Counted from the stretch's first letter, positions 11,130-21,321 are shown. The stretch is 64,000 nt of DNA from Halomonas piscis (GCF_031886125.1 NZ_CP119391.1:1488001-1552000), one strand, 5' to 3'. Notes: generated from the letters alone by a model not told the origin. Made by a program: numbers and translations.

Positions 11130-11729
11130 ATGGCAGATAACGGCGTAAACAAGGGCCGGCGCCGTTTCCTCGTCGGTGCCACCTCCGTAGTGGGAGCAGT
11201 GGGCGCTGTCGGGGTTGCGGTCCCCTTTGTGGCTTCTTGGCAGCCTAGTGCCAAGGCGAGGGCGGCTGGCGCCCCGGTTCAAGCGGATATTTCCAAGCTT
11301 GAAGGGGGGCAGCGGTTGACGGTGGAGTGGCGCGGCCGCCCGGTCTGGATCATCAGCCGGACGCCGGAAATGATCGAGCGCACGGAAAAGCTGGGCGCCG
11401 ACCGCCTGGCCGATCCGGATTCGGTTGTGCCCCAGCAGCCCGAGTATATCGAAGGCACGCTGCGCTCGATCAAGCCCGAGATCGGCGTGCTGATTGGCAT
11501 CTGTACCCATCTGGGCTGTTCGCCCCTGTTCAAGCCGGAGCCCGACGCCGACGATGTCGGCACGGATAACTGGCCGGGCGGCTTTTTCTGCCCCTGCCAC
11601 GGCTCCCGCTTTGATCTGGCCGGCCGCGTTTTTTCCAACGTGCCCGCGCCCACCAATCTGGAAGTGCCGCCGTATCGCTTCGATAGCGACAGCGTTATCG
11701 TCGTCGGCGAGGACAAGGAGACTGCCTGA
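11130..11729 (+). CDS. petA: Ubiquinol-cytochrome c reductase iron-sulfur (Rieske) subunit
   Basis: Rieske protein of the cytochrome bc1 complex; its [2Fe-2S] cluster takes electrons from ubiquinol and passes them to cytochrome c1. The product is 199 residues from ATG 11130 (GGGAG nine bases upstream). It has a Tat-type N-terminus with GRRRFLVGA and an uncleaved membrane helix (about 15-35). Both cluster-binding motifs are present: CTHLGCSP and CPCHGSRF (Cys and His ligands, plus the disulfide cysteines). The stop overlaps the petB start by one base. Confidence 0.98.
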   Translation: MADNGVNKGRRRFLVGATSVVGAVGAVGVAVPFVASWQPSAKARAAGAPVQADISKLEGGQRLTVEWRGRPVWIISRTPEMIERTEKLGADRLADPDSVVPQQPEYIEGTLRSIKPEIGVLIGICTHLGCSPLFKPEPDADDVGTDNWPGGFFCPCHGSRFDLAGRVFSNVPAPTNLEVPPYRFDSDSVIVVGEDKETA

Positions 11730-12988
11730 TGGGTAATCCACACAAGGCCAAGGCGGATCGCGGCTTCATGCGCTGGGTCGACGACCGCTTTCCCGCCACG
11801 CAGATGTGGCAAGAACATCTGTCGAAATACTATGCGCCGAAGAATTTCAACTTCTGGTATTTCTTCGGCTCGCTGGCGCTGCTGGTGCTGGTCAACCAGA
11901 TCCTTACCGGCGTCTGGCTGACCATGAGCTACAACCCCACGGCGGAGGGCGCCTTCGCTTCGGTCGAATACATCATGCGCGACGTGGAGTGGGGCTGGCT
12001 GATTCGCTACATGCACACCACCGGCGCCTCGGCGTTTTTCGTGGTGGTCTATCTGCACATGTTCCGCGGCATGCTCTACGGCTCCTATCGGGCGCCGCGC
12101 GAGCTGGTGTGGATCTTCGGCATGACGATCTACCTGGCGCTGATGGCCGAGGCCTTCATGGGCTATCTGCTGCCCTGGGGCCAGATGTCCTACTGGGGGG
12201 CCCAGGTCATCATCTCGCTGTTCTCCGCGATTCCCGCCATCGGGCCGGACCTGGCGCAGTGGGTGCGCGGTGACTTCCTGATTTCCGGCATTACCCTCAA
12301 CCGCTTCTTTGCCCTGCACGTGGTGGCGCTGCCCATCGTCATTCTGGCGCTGGTGGTGCTGCACATCATCGCGCTGCACGAGGTGGGCTCCAACAACCCC
12401 GACGGCGTCGATATCAAGAAGAAGAAGGACGAAACCGGCAAGCCCCTGGACGGCATCCCCTTCCACCCGTACTACACGGTCAAGGATCTGGTCGGCGTCG
12501 CGGTCTTTCTGTTCGTCTTCTGCGTGGTGATCTTTTACTTCCCCGAAGGCGGCGGCTACTTCATCGAGCAGCCCAACTTCGAGCCGGCCAACCCGCTGCA
12601 GACGCCGGATCACATTGCCCCGGTCTGGTACTTCACGCCGTTCTACGCCATTCTTCGCGCGATCACCTTCTCGATTTTCGGGCTGGAAGCGAAGTTCTTG
12701 GGCGTGATCTTCATGGGCGGTGCCATTGCCGTGCTCTTCGTGCTGCCGTGGCTTGACCGCAGCCCGGTGCTCTCCATCCGCTACAAGGGCTGGATCTCCA
12801 AGGTAATGCTGGCGCTGTTCGCCGTGAGCTTCATCGTTCTTGGTGTACTTGGCGTGCTGCCGGTGACAGCGGGGCGGACCATTCTCGCGCAGGTCTGTAC
12901 CGTCATCTACTTTGCCTTCTTCCTGCTGATGCCGTTTTATACCCGGCTGGAGAAGACCAAACCCGTTCCGGAAAGGGTGACTGGCTAA
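11729..12988 (+). CDS. petB: Cytochrome b subunit of the bc1 complex
   Basis: Membrane subunit that carries the two b hemes and both quinone sites of the bc1 complex. The product is 419 residues with about eight membrane helices. Family features seen are the first heme region WLIRYMHTTGASAFF, the LLPWGQMSYWGAQVI segment of the quinol site, the ALHVVALPIVILALVVLHI heme-ligand helix, and the PEWY-like position reading APVWYFTPFYAIL. The substitution of E by V in the PEWY motif (PVWY) also occurs in some gammaproteobacterial enzymes. It is overlapped at both ends by petA and petC. Confidence 0.97.
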   Translation: MGNPHKAKADRGFMRWVDDRFPATQMWQEHLSKYYAPKNFNFWYFFGSLALLVLVNQILTGVWLTMSYNPTAEGAFASVEYIMRDVEWGWLIRYMHTTGASAFFVVVYLHMFRGMLYGSYRAPRELVWIFGMTIYLALMAEAFMGYLLPWGQMSYWGAQVIISLFSAIPAIGPDLAQWVRGDFLISGITLNRFFALHVVALPIVILALVVLHIIALHEVGSNNPDGVDIKKKKDETGKPLDGIPFHPYYTVKDLVGVAVFLFVFCVVIFYFPEGGGYFIEQPNFEPANPLQTPDHIAPVWYFTPFYAILRAITFSIFGLEAKFLGVIFMGGAIAVLFVLPWLDRSPVLSIRYKGWISKVMLALFAVSFIVLGVLGVLPVTAGRTILAQVCTVIYFAFFLLMPFYTRLEKTKPVPERVTG

Positions 12989-13752
12989 TGAAAAAGCAAC
13001 TGTTTGCACTGCTCTTCGCGCTGCTGCCGGTAACGGCCATGGCGGCCGACGGGGGGCTGCCGTACTCCATGGAGCCGGACTTGCACGACCAGGCGTCGCT
13101 GCAAAACGGCATGAAACTCTACGTCAACTACTGTATGGGCTGCCACTCGCTCGAGCACCAGCGTTTCTCTCGGGCAGCGGAGGATCTGGGCATTCCCCAG
13201 GACCTGGTAGAGGACAACCTGATCTTCTCGCCGGATCAGGCGTTCAACGACCAGATGCACAACGCCATGCGGTCCGACGACGGGGAAAACTGGTTTGGTG
13301 CGCCGCCGCCGGATCTGACCCTGGAGTCGCGTCTGCGCGGCACGGACTGGATCTATTCCTACCTGCTGAGCTTTTACCGCGATGACAGCCAGTCGACCGG
13401 CGTCAACAACGCCGTGTTCGACCTGGTTGCCATGCCCAACGTGCTGGAGCCCTTGCAGGGCGTGCAGGAAAAAATCTGTGCGGCCACGGACGAGCCCGTC
13501 GAAGGGCAGTCGCCGGATCCGCTCACCGGCAAGTACCAGTCCTGCGACGTGCTCAGGGTAACCCAGCCGGGCGAGATGGAGCCTGACGAGTTCAAGGACG
13601 CGGTCTATGACCTGACCAACTTCCTGGCCTACGTCGGTGAGCCGTCCAAGCTCAAGGCCCAGGCGCTTGCGCCCAAGGTGCTGCTGTTCATTTTTATCCT
13701 GGGGATTATCTGCTACTTCCTCAAGCGGGAATACTGGCGTGATATTCATTAA
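12988..13752 (+). CDS. petC: Cytochrome c1
   Basis: Heme c subunit of the bc1 complex, anchored by a C-terminal helix with its heme domain in the periplasm; it hands electrons to a soluble or membrane cytochrome c. The product is 254 residues with a signal peptide ending AMA (about residue 20), the heme-attachment motif CMGCHS, a likely axial methionine in VAMPNVLEP, and a C-terminal membrane anchor KVLLFIFILGIICYFLKREY. Two extra cysteines (in EKICAAT and YQSCDV) could form a disulfide. It starts within the petB stop codon and is followed by a hairpin terminator. Confidence 0.97.
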   Translation: MKKQLFALLFALLPVTAMAADGGLPYSMEPDLHDQASLQNGMKLYVNYCMGCHSLEHQRFSRAAEDLGIPQDLVEDNLIFSPDQAFNDQMHNAMRSDDGENWFGAPPPDLTLESRLRGTDWIYSYLLSFYRDDSQSTGVNNAVFDLVAMPNVLEPLQGVQEKICAATDEPVEGQSPDPLTGKYQSCDVLRVTQPGEMEPDEFKDAVYDLTNFLAYVGEPSKLKAQALAPKVLLFIFILGIICYFLKREYWRDIH

Positions 13753-13773
13753 GCCATGCTAGCCCCGTGAGCC

Positions 13774-13805
13774 AGGGCGCACGACGACCGTCGTGCGCCC
13801 TTTGT
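13774..13805 (+). terminator. Terminator after petABC
   Basis: AGGGCGCACGAC (13774-13785) pairs perfectly with GTCGTGCGCCCT (13790-13801) around the loop GACC, a 12-bp GC-rich stem followed by a short TTTGTG tract. The stem is strong; the T-tract is poor. Confidence 0.75.
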
Positions 13806-13892
13806 GTCTCGGGCGCCGGCGTGCCGGGCGTTTTCCCCAGAGACGCCGCGGCATGGTAGTATGACCTATTGACTTGAAGCGAGGATTGCTAC

Positions 13893-14519
13893 ATGGGTGT
13901 TGTGGCCAAACGGTCGTCGATGATTTTTTATTCCGGTACAGATGACCATTTCAGTCATCGGGTACGTATCGTGCTGGCCGAGAAGGGCGTGGCGGTGGAT
14001 ATCGTCGACGTAAGCGGCGGGCAGGCACCGGAGGAGCTTGCCGAGCTCAATCCCTACAACAGCGTGCCGACGCTTCTGGACCGTGATCTGGTGCTCTACG
14101 AATCCAAGGTGATGATGGAGTACCTGGACGAGCGTTTCCCGCACCCGCCGCTGCTGCCGGTGTATCCGGTGGCGCGGGCGCAAAGCCGGCTGTGGATGCA
14201 TCGCATCGAGCGCGAGTGGTGCCCGATGGTCGAGCGCATTCGTACCGGCAGCAAGAAGGAAGCGGACAAGGCGCGCAAGGAGCTGCGCGAAAGCCTGGTG
14301 GGCATATCGCCCATCTTCGAGGACATGCCGTTTTTCATGAGCGACGAGTTTACCCTGGTGGACTGCTGTTTGGCCCCCATCCTGTGGCGCCTGCCCGAGC
14401 TTGATATCGAGCTGCCGGAAAAGCAGGTGCAGCCGCTGATGAATTACATGTCGCGCGTGTTCGAGCGCGATGCCTTCAAGGCTTCGCTCAACGAGCGTGA
14501 AAAAGAAATACGTGCCTGA
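13893..14519 (+). CDS. sspA: Stringent starvation protein A
   Basis: Glutathione S-transferase-fold protein that binds RNA polymerase and acts as a transcription regulator in starvation and stress. The product is 208 residues: an N-terminal thioredoxin-like part ([21 protein letters not shown], with [19 protein letters not shown]) and a C-terminal helical GST domain. The conserved surface PHP pocket seen in SspA proteins is present in [14 protein letters not shown] lies about eight bases before the ATG. It is followed by sspB. Confidence 0.96.
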   Translation: MGVVAKRSSMIFYSGTDDHFSHRVRIVLAEKGVAVDIVDVSGGQAPEELAELNPYNSVPTLLDRDLVLYESKVMMEYLDERFPHPPLLPVYPVARAQSRLWMHRIEREWCPMVERIRTGSKKEADKARKELRESLVGISPIFEDMPFFMSDEFTLVDCCLAPILWRLPELDIELPEKQVQPLMNYMSRVFERDAFKASLNEREKEIRA

Positions 14520-14575
14520 GCGCACTTTGGTCCCTGGCCACAGTGTGCCCCTGATGCCGCGAAAGGAGAGCGACA

Positions 14576-15106
14576 ATGACGCGTTCCAGCCGCCCCTATC
14601 TTGCCAGAGCCCTGTATGAATGGCTGCTGGACAACGAGCTGACCCCCTATCTGGTAGTGGATGCGACCCGCCCCGGCGTGGAAGTGCCCGAGCAGCTGGT
14701 GCAAAACGGCCAGATTGTGCTCAACGCCTCGCCGACCGCGGTGCGCGACTTCTTCATGGAAAACCAGGCCATCGGCTTCAGCGCGCGCTTTTCCGGCAAG
14801 CCGATGCAGATCATGATTCCCATGGAGGCGCTGATTGCGGTGTATGCCCGGGAGAACGCGGCCGGCATGGTGTTCGGCCATGAGCCTGACCTGGCGACGC
14901 TGGACGAAGAGGCCTCCGACGAGGCGTCTCCCGGAGACGACGACGCCAGGGCGCCGGCGCTGACGTCCGTGAGCGATAGCGGTGACGGCGCGCAGAAGGG
15001 CGAAAAGGACGAAGAGACGTCGTCCGACCGCGCCGGCGACAAGAGCGAAGAGACCGGCAAAAAAGATACCGGCAAAAAAAGGCCTTCGCTGCGGGTGGTC
15101 AAATAG
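14576..15106 (+). CDS. sspB: ClpXP protease specificity-enhancing factor SspB
   Basis: Adaptor that tethers ssrA-tagged and other substrates to the ClpXP protease. The product is 176 residues: a folded substrate-binding domain (about 1-110, starting SRPYLARALYEWLLDNELTPYLVVD), a long acidic disordered linker, and the ClpX-binding tail RPSLRVVK at the very end, nearly identical to the E. coli tail. It follows sspA after 56 bases with GGAGAG ahead of its ATG. Confidence 0.97.
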   Translation: MTRSSRPYLARALYEWLLDNELTPYLVVDATRPGVEVPEQLVQNGQIVLNASPTAVRDFFMENQAIGFSARFSGKPMQIMIPMEALIAVYARENAAGMVFGHEPDLATLDEEASDEASPGDDDARAPALTSVSDSGDGAQKGEKDEETSSDRAGDKSEETGKKDTGKKRPSLRVVK

Positions 15107-15156
15107 AGCGGGCGAAATAACGGGGCCAAGCGCCACCACAGACTCGGCGAAACGCA

Positions 15157-15188
15157 AAACGCCTCGGCAGACGCCGAGGCGTTTTTTT
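15157..15188 (+). terminator. Rho-independent terminator of sspA-sspB, possibly bidirectional
   Basis: ACGCCTCGGC (15159-15168) and GCCGAGGCGT (15173-15182) form a 10-bp stem with loop AGAC, followed by seven T residues. On the other strand an AAAA run gives a short U-tract for the convergent dolP gene. Confidence 0.9.
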
Positions 15189-15208
15189 CTGTGTGGCGTG
15201 ATCTTGGC

Positions 15209-15826
15209 CTAGTTGGCCGCAGCACTGCCATCCAGGTATTCGAAGACCTTGACGATACGCTGTACGCCGGACACCCCGGATACCGCGGCGACGATGCGCT
15301 CGGCTTCCTGACGCGAAACGATGCCCATCAGGTAGACGCTGGCGTTTTCGGTGGTGACCTTGAGCTTTGACGAATCGATATGGTCGTTGGTGGCAAGCTG
15401 GCTCACCACGTTGGTCGTCAGCCAGGTGTCGGTCAGCCGCTGGCTGGCGGGCAGGCGGGCGGCAACGGCAAGCTCGTTGTGCACGGTCTCCACACCCCGC
15501 AGCTGCTCAGCTACCTGGGCGGCCTTTTGCTGCAGCTCTTCGCTGGGCACCTGACCGACCAGCAGCACCCGACCGTTGTAGCTGTGGGCGCGGATGCGGG
15601 CATCGCCCAGCCGGGCGTCAGCCTGCTCCAGCGCCTTTTCCACCTGATGTTCGATAGTGTCATCCACAGCCTTGACGTCGCCGGTGCGCTGGCCGTACTG
15701 GGACTGGTTGGTGGCTGAGCTGGTGGCGCAGCCGCCAAGCAGCAAAAGGCTGCCTGCGAACAGTGCCGCGGCGCAGGCGCGCGGCGTGGCAAGTGAGCGT
15801 AGCGTGGCGGCAAAGGCGTTTAACAT
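15209..15826 (-). CDS. dolP: Outer-membrane BON-domain lipoprotein DolP (YraP)
   Basis: Lipoprotein with two BON domains; DolP binds anionic phospholipids in the outer membrane at the division site and supports BAM function. The product is 205 residues with a lipoprotein signal whose lipobox is LLGGC (Cys about residue 33). BON domain 1 covers about residues 60-115 (RIRAHSYNGRVLLVGQVPSE) and BON domain 2 about 125-195 (LKVTTENASVYLMGIVSRQEAE). GGGAG lies eight bases before the ATG. It is the last gene of the lpoA-yraN-diaA-dolP group, the same order as in E. coli. Confidence 0.95.
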   Translation of the reverse strand: MLNAFAATLRSLATPRACAAALFAGSLLLLGGCATSSATNQSQYGQRTGDVKAVDDTIEHQVEKALEQADARLGDARIRAHSYNGRVLLVGQVPSEELQQKAAQVAEQLRGVETVHNELAVAARLPASQRLTDTWLTTNVVSQLATNDHIDSSKLKVTTENASVYLMGIVSRQEAERIVAAVSGVSGVQRIVKVFEYLDGSAAAN

Positions 15827-15928
15827 GGGCTTGGCTCCCGGTAGTCACAAGAGGGTTCAACAGAAAAAGCGCTGGCACAGCAAGAATACTGCGCCGGACG
15901 GCAGAGCGATAGCCTGATGTGGCCGGCT

Positions 15929-16564
<636 letters not shown>

Positions 16565-16936
16565 TCAAAAGGCGTCAAAGGCGGCCTGAACCCATTCAAA
16601 TGTCAGCGCCGGAGGCGTCCCGAGGACGGCAAGAATATCAAAGCGGCAGGGGCCCTGGTGCGGCTCCCGGGCCAGATACGTGCGCGCCGCCTTGATCAGG
16701 CGGCGCTGTTTCTGCGCGGTAACGGTTTCCAGCGGATGGCCGTAGCGCGCGGTTTCCCGGTGCTTGACCTCGACAAAGACCAGGGTGTCGCCGTCCTCCA
16801 TGATCAGGTCCAGCTCGCCGCCCTTGGCATGCTGGTTGCGCCCCACAAGCGCAAGCCCCCGCTGCTCGAGCCAGCGGGCGGCGAGGTCTTCGATGGCGCT
16901 GCCGCGCGCCCGCGCCGTTTGCGGACGGTTATTCAC
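16565..16936 (-). CDS. yraN: YraN family endonuclease-like protein (UPF0102)
   Basis: UPF0102 protein with a restriction-endonuclease/Holliday-junction-resolvase-like core; biochemical role unproven. The product is 123 residues. The nuclease-fold motif is visible: GELDLIMEDGDTLVFVEVKHR (Asp and E-x-K residues, about 40-60) and the downstream QKQRRLIKAARTYL helix. The start overlaps the end of lpoA by eight bases, so the two are likely co-translated. Confidence 0.93.
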   Translation of the reverse strand: MNNRPQTARARGSAIEDLAARWLEQRGLALVGRNQHAKGGELDLIMEDGDTLVFVEVKHRETARYGHPLETVTAQKQRRLIKAARTYLAREPHQGPCRFDILAVLGTPPALTFEWVQAAFDAF

Positions 16937-18437
16937 TGCTTGCAGGGCCGGACGACAGAATGGCGCCGGGTACGCCGTTTTGGAACTGCGCCCAGGGCAG
17001 CTTGCGGTAGATGCGTCCGTCGGCGGTCAGGTAAAGCTGCCCGGTGGCGCCCTGGAAGTTCTGCAGGGCGTTGATGTCGGCCAGCCGAGTGCCGGCTTCG
17101 TAGGCATCTACGCCCATGGCCAGCAGTCGGAACATGGAGGCGTCAGCGTCGTCGCTGAGCGCCCGATAGCTATTGTAGAAGGGCAGGGCCTCTTCGCCGC
17201 CGACGGCGGCATCGGGGATCTGCCAGGGGATATCGACGAAATTGATTCCGTCCAGGTTTTTGTCCTGGCGGGGCTGATCAATGCCTTCGTGCAGGTGCGA
17301 AGTGGCATACGTTGGCAGCTCGGAGGCGTAGTAGTAGTCCAGCAGCGATGGCACCTGACGGGCGTATTCGGGCACTGCGAGCAGGAAAAGCCCGTCAATG
17401 TTGTCCAGACGCGCGCGTTCGCCGCTGACGCTGAGCGCTTTTTTCACCGCGCTGTTGGCATTGCCTTCGGGGTTGTAGCGAATGGCGTTGGCGACGCTGC
17501 CGCCCTCGTTCTGCCAGGCGTCGAGAAAGGCCTCGCCGACGCGCTGGCCCCAGCTGTTGTCCGGCACCATCAGCGACATCTGCCGATGGCCCTCTTCGCT
17601 GGCGCGCTTGGCTACCTGGCGTGCCTCGTCTTCGGCAGAGAGGCCGTACTGGAAAAGCTGGCTGGCCTGGTTATGGTCGCTTTCGCCGTAGTTGAGGGCG
17701 AGCGTGGGCAGCGGTACGCTTCCGCGTTGCTCGAGCCTGGTGACGCTATCCTTGGACAGCGGGCCGATGACGATTTGGGCGTCCATGGCCCTGGCCTGTT
17801 CGTAGAGCTCGCTGAGCGATGCCTGGGAGGTGTCGAAAAAGCGCAGGCTGGTGCTGTCGCCCGAGATGTCCTGATGGGTCTGCATGGCGGTTTTCAGGGT
17901 GTCGGCCACGTTGCTCAGGGGGCCGGACTCCGGGAGGAAAACGGCGATGCGCTCGACCTTGCGGCCGGCAAGCCCGGGGACGGCAAGGCTTTTGAGGTCC
18001 GGCTGATCAAGCGCTTGGCGCGCCCAGCGGCGCCGCTCGATCAGGGTCTTTTGCTGTTCCGACGACATGGCCAGCTCGTCGTCCAGCACCCGCGCCGCCC
18101 GAGTAACGGCGCGGGGCTGCTCGAGCGCCCGGCCAAGCTCCGAGTGAAGCAGGGCCCAGCGTACGCGGTCGTCGGCGGAAAGCGCGCTTTCGTCGAGATT
18201 ATCGGTGATCTCGTAGGCGCGCTCGCGATTGCCCTGGCGAGCCACGATGTGCGCTGCCTTCAGGCGGGTGCGGGCGGCTTCTGCCGGGGATTGGCTTTCG
18301 GCCTCGCCCATCAGCTGTCCGGCGTCGCGGTCGGAGGCGCGGTCTACCACGCTCGGGGATGGTTGCTGGGTGGCGCAGCCTGCCAGCAGCAATACCGCAA
18401 GCGCGGTGGCCAGCAGGCCACGAGATATCGGTTTCAT
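16929..18437 (-). CDS. lpoA: Outer-membrane lipoprotein activator of PBP1A, LpoA
   Basis: Outer-membrane lipoprotein that reaches through the periplasm to activate the peptidoglycan synthase PBP1A. The product is 502 residues from ATG 18437, which has AAGGAAGGA just upstream; the frame runs a further 105 bases but without a start site. The lipobox is LLAGC (about residue 18-21), followed by an N-terminal helical TPR-like domain (about 35-230) and a C-terminal periplasmic-binding-protein-like domain (about 235-500, starting KVERIAVFLPESGPLSNVADTLK). It is divergent from rsmI, as in E. coli and pseudomonads. Confidence 0.95.
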   Translation of the reverse strand: MKPISRGLLATALAVLLLAGCATQQPSPSVVDRASDRDAGQLMGEAESQSPAEAARTRLKAAHIVARQGNRERAYEITDNLDESALSADDRVRWALLHSELGRALEQPRAVTRAARVLDDELAMSSEQQKTLIERRRWARQALDQPDLKSLAVPGLAGRKVERIAVFLPESGPLSNVADTLKTAMQTHQDISGDSTSLRFFDTSQASLSELYEQARAMDAQIVIGPLSKDSVTRLEQRGSVPLPTLALNYGESDHNQASQLFQYGLSAEDEARQVAKRASEEGHRQMSLMVPDNSWGQRVGEAFLDAWQNEGGSVANAIRYNPEGNANSAVKKALSVSGERARLDNIDGLFLLAVPEYARQVPSLLDYYYASELPTYATSHLHEGIDQPRQDKNLDGINFVDIPWQIPDAAVGGEEALPFYNSYRALSDDADASMFRLLAMGVDAYEAGTRLADINALQNFQGATGQLYLTADGRIYRKLPWAQFQNGVPGAILSSGPASSE

Positions 18438-18623
18438 GTATCCTTCCTTCGTTGGTAGTAGCGCGGATGCGTTGCTCGCGGCATTGGCTCGCTGATACGG
18501 CGATGATTCACCGTGAGGCGCTGCCCGAGACATCAGGTCCAAGGCTACAATGGCGCGCCGCGTATCGCCAGAGCGAGTCGGTCAACCCGCCAACACGTCA
18601 GCCATCATAAATCGGGAGTCACG

Positions 18624-19478
18624 ATGACACAGAGGCGTACGGGCACATTGTACGTGGTTGCCACACCCATTGGGAACTTGGACGACCTGAGCGCTCGCGC
18701 CGCGCAGGTGCTGGGTCAGGTCGCCCGGGTGGCCGCCGAGGACACCCGCCACAGCAGCCGCCTGCTTGGCCACCTGGGCATCAGCGTGCCGATGCTCTCC
18801 CTGCACGAGCACAACGAGGCCGCGCGAGTCGCCCAGCTGACGCAGTACCTGGCCGCCGGCGAGGATGTCGCTCTGATCAGCGACGCGGGAACGCCGCTGA
18901 TCAGCGATCCCGGTTTTCTTCTGGTGCGCGAGCTGCGCGCGCTTGACTATCCGGTAGTGCCGATACCCGGGCCGGCAGCGCTGATTGCCGCGCTGAGCGC
19001 TGCCGGGCTGCCCACGGATCGCTTTCGCTTCGGCGGCTTTTTGCCAGCCAGGCCCGGGGCCCGCCGCCAAACCCTGGAGACGCTTCGCGAGCGCGACGAG
19101 ACGCTGGTGTTCTACGAGTCGCCGCACCGTATCGCGCATACCCTCGCGACTCTGGGGGAGGTGATGCCCGGGCGCCACACGGTGCTGGCCCGGGAGCTGA
19201 CCAAGACCTTCGAGACGTTTTTGTCCGGCACCCCGGCAGAGCTCGGCGAGCAGCTCAAAAATGACGCCAACCAGGCCCGGGGGGAGTTTGTCATCATGGT
19301 GGAGGGTGCGCCCCCCGCCGTTGACAGCGAGCGTCGGGAAATGACGGCCGGGGCACTGCTGGAGGCGCTGTTGGCAGAAGGCGTGGGCGTCAAGCAGGGC
19401 GCGGCGGTGGCGGCGCGCCTTATGGGGGGGCGCAAGCAGAGCTGGTACGCGCGGCTGCAAGCGCTCAAGGAGAACTGA
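18624..19478 (+). CDS. rsmI: 16S rRNA (cytidine1402-2'-O)-methyltransferase RsmI
   Basis: SAM-dependent methyltransferase that 2'-O-methylates C1402 in the 16S rRNA decoding center, the partner of RsmH, which acts on the same base. The product is 284 residues from ATG 18624 (GGGAG five bases upstream). The tetrapyrrole-methylase-fold start GTLYVVATPIGNLDDLSARA is diagnostic, with DTRHSSRLL and a PGPAALIAALSAAGLPTDRF loop. The two methylases of C1402 sit on either side of rnpB here. Confidence 0.97.
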   Translation: MTQRRTGTLYVVATPIGNLDDLSARAAQVLGQVARVAAEDTRHSSRLLGHLGISVPMLSLHEHNEAARVAQLTQYLAAGEDVALISDAGTPLISDPGFLLVRELRALDYPVVPIPGPAALIAALSAAGLPTDRFRFGGFLPARPGARRQTLETLRERDETLVFYESPHRIAHTLATLGEVMPGRHTVLARELTKTFETFLSGTPAELGEQLKNDANQARGEFVIMVEGAPPAVDSERREMTAGALLEALLAEGVGVKQGAAVAARLMGGRKQSWYARLQALKEN

Positions 19479-19509
19479 GCGCCCGGCTGCGGATAACGGC
19501 GGATCGCGA

Positions 19510-19538
19510 TTGAGGCCGGGCGGGCGCGCTGTTATGCT
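19510..19538 (+). promoter_or_regulatory. Sigma70 promoter of rnpB
   Basis: TTGAGG (19510-19515), a 17-base spacer and TATGCT (19533-19538). The first base of the RNase P RNA P1 helix (19546) is eight bases after the -10 box, exactly where transcription should begin. Confidence 0.75.
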
Positions 19539-19545
19539 TGCCCGC

Positions 19546-19890
<345 letters not shown>

Positions 19891-19975
19891 CCCAGCAAAC
19901 GCAGGGCGCAAGCGCGGCCTGCACAAGGCGCCGGCTTAGCCTGCGTCCTTATCCGTTAACCCGGTTGACAGACCT

Positions 19976-20950
19976 ATGCGCGAGCGTCACATGTCCTTAC
20001 CCGATGCGGCCCCGGCAGCCGAGGCCTTCCGCCATACCAGCGTACTGCTGGACGGCGCCGTGGAGACGCTGATGCACAAGGCAGACGGCGTGTATCTGGA
20101 CGCCACCTTCGGCCGCGGCGGACACTCCCGCGCCATTCTGCAGCGCCTCGGCCCGGGCGGACGCCTGCTGGCCATGGATCGCGACCCCCAGGCCATCGCG
20201 GCCGCCGAAGAGATCAGCGACGCGCGCTTTCATATTACCCGCCAGGCGTTTGCCGAACTCGCCGAATTTGCCAGGGAGCAGGGCGTTTACGGCAGGCTTT
20301 CCGGGGTGCTGCTGGACATCGGCGTGTCCTCACCCCAGCTTGACGATCCCGAGCGCGGCTTCAGCTTCATGCGCGACGGCCCGCTGGACATGCGCATGGA
20401 TCCCGGCCGGGGCGAAAGCGCGGCGGCGTTCCTCGCCAGGGCAGGCGAAGCCGATATTGCCCATGTGTTCAAGGCCTACGGCGAAGAGCGCTTTGCCAAG
20501 CGCCTGGCGCGTGCGGTCGTGACTCGGCGCAAAGAGGCGCCGTTTACCCGCACGGTGGATCTGGCCGAGGTGCTGAAAAAAGCCCATCCGGCCTGGGAAA
20601 AGGGCCGGCATCCGGCCACGAAAGCTTTCCAGGGGCTGCGTATCTACCTCAACGGCGAGCTTGAACAGCTCGACGCCGCCCTGGACGCCGCGCTCGAGGC
20701 GCTGGCGCCGGGTGGCCACCTGGTGGTGATCAGCTTTCATTCGCTGGAGGATCGCCGGGTCAAGCGCTTTATCCGTCACCACGTGCGCGGCGACGCTGAC
20801 GTACCCCGAGGCATGCCGCTACGCGACGACCAGCTCAACCGCCGTCTCGAGTCGCTGGGCAAGGCGCGTCGCGCCGGCGCCGACGAAGTGGCCGATAACC
20901 CGCGGGCGCGAAGCGCGGTGATGCGCGCCGCGCGCAAGCGGGGGGCATGA
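19976..20950 (+). CDS. rsmH: 16S rRNA (cytosine1402-N4)-methyltransferase RsmH (MraW)
   Basis: SAM-dependent N4-methyltransferase for C1402 of 16S rRNA; first gene of the division and cell wall cluster here. The product is 324 residues from ATG 19976, or 319 from ATG 19991; neither has a clear ribosome site, so the start is uncertain. Family motifs are [15 protein letters not shown], the SAM loop [36 protein letters not shown] and [16 protein letters not shown]. The stop overlaps the ftsL start as ATGA. The mraZ gene that usually precedes it is absent. Confidence 0.96.
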   Translation: MRERHMSLPDAAPAAEAFRHTSVLLDGAVETLMHKADGVYLDATFGRGGHSRAILQRLGPGGRLLAMDRDPQAIAAAEEISDARFHITRQAFAELAEFAREQGVYGRLSGVLLDIGVSSPQLDDPERGFSFMRDGPLDMRMDPGRGESAAAFLARAGEADIAHVFKAYGEERFAKRLARAVVTRRKEAPFTRTVDLAEVLKKAHPAWEKGRHPATKAFQGLRIYLNGELEQLDAALDAALEALAPGGHLVVISFHSLEDRRVKRFIRHHVRGDADVPRGMPLRDDQLNRRLESLGKARRAGADEVADNPRARSAVMRAARKRGA

Positions 20951-21321
20951 TGGGCAGCCGGGTAACGCCGCGGCCGCCGCACGCACGGCGACGAAAGGGC
21001 CCGAGCCAGTGGCTGAAGCGCCCAGAGGGGCCGTTTTCGCTGCGCGCCTGCCTGAGTCCGGGGACGCTGCTGGTGGCCGGGCTCATGGCGGCGTGCCTGT
21101 TCAGCGGCCTGAGCGTTGTCGTCATTACCCATGAGACTCGCGCCCAGTACGCCAGGTTGCAGACGCTGGAGCAGGAAAAAAATCAGCTAAATACCGAATG
21201 GGGCCGGCTGCTGCTGGAGGACGGCACCTGGTCGACGCCGGCTCGGATCGAAAAAATTGCCACGGAGCGATTGGATATGCGCATCCCCGATGTCCACGAT
21301 GTCGAGGTCATCGCCCCGTGA
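20947..21321 (+). CDS. ftsL: Cell division protein FtsL
   Basis: Small bitopic divisome protein that forms the FtsQLB complex and activates FtsWI. The product is 124 residues: a basic cytoplasmic tail of about 40 residues, one membrane helix (about 41-60, [19 protein letters not shown]) and a periplasmic coiled coil with [20 protein letters not shown] and the ERLDMRIPD end typical of FtsL. It overlaps rsmH by four bases and ftsI by four bases (GTGA). Sequence identity in this family is low, but position and topology agree. Confidence 0.95.
   Translation: MMGSRVTPRPPHARRRKGPSQWLKRPEGPFSLRACLSPGTLLVAGLMAACLFSGLSVVVITHETRAQYARLQTLEQEKNQLNTEWGRLLLEDGTWSTPARIEKIATERLDMRIPDVHDVEVIAP

Noticed and set aside
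11279..13009. Long minus-strand open frame opposite petA-petB.
   Set aside because: It lies fully antisense to clear cytochrome bc1 genes; composition is His/Gln/Arg-rich as expected for antisense shadows.
19965..19993. Perfect TTGACA just before rsmH as a promoter for the division cluster.
   Set aside because: No -10 box follows at the right spacing, and the transcript would start inside or after the rsmH start codon.
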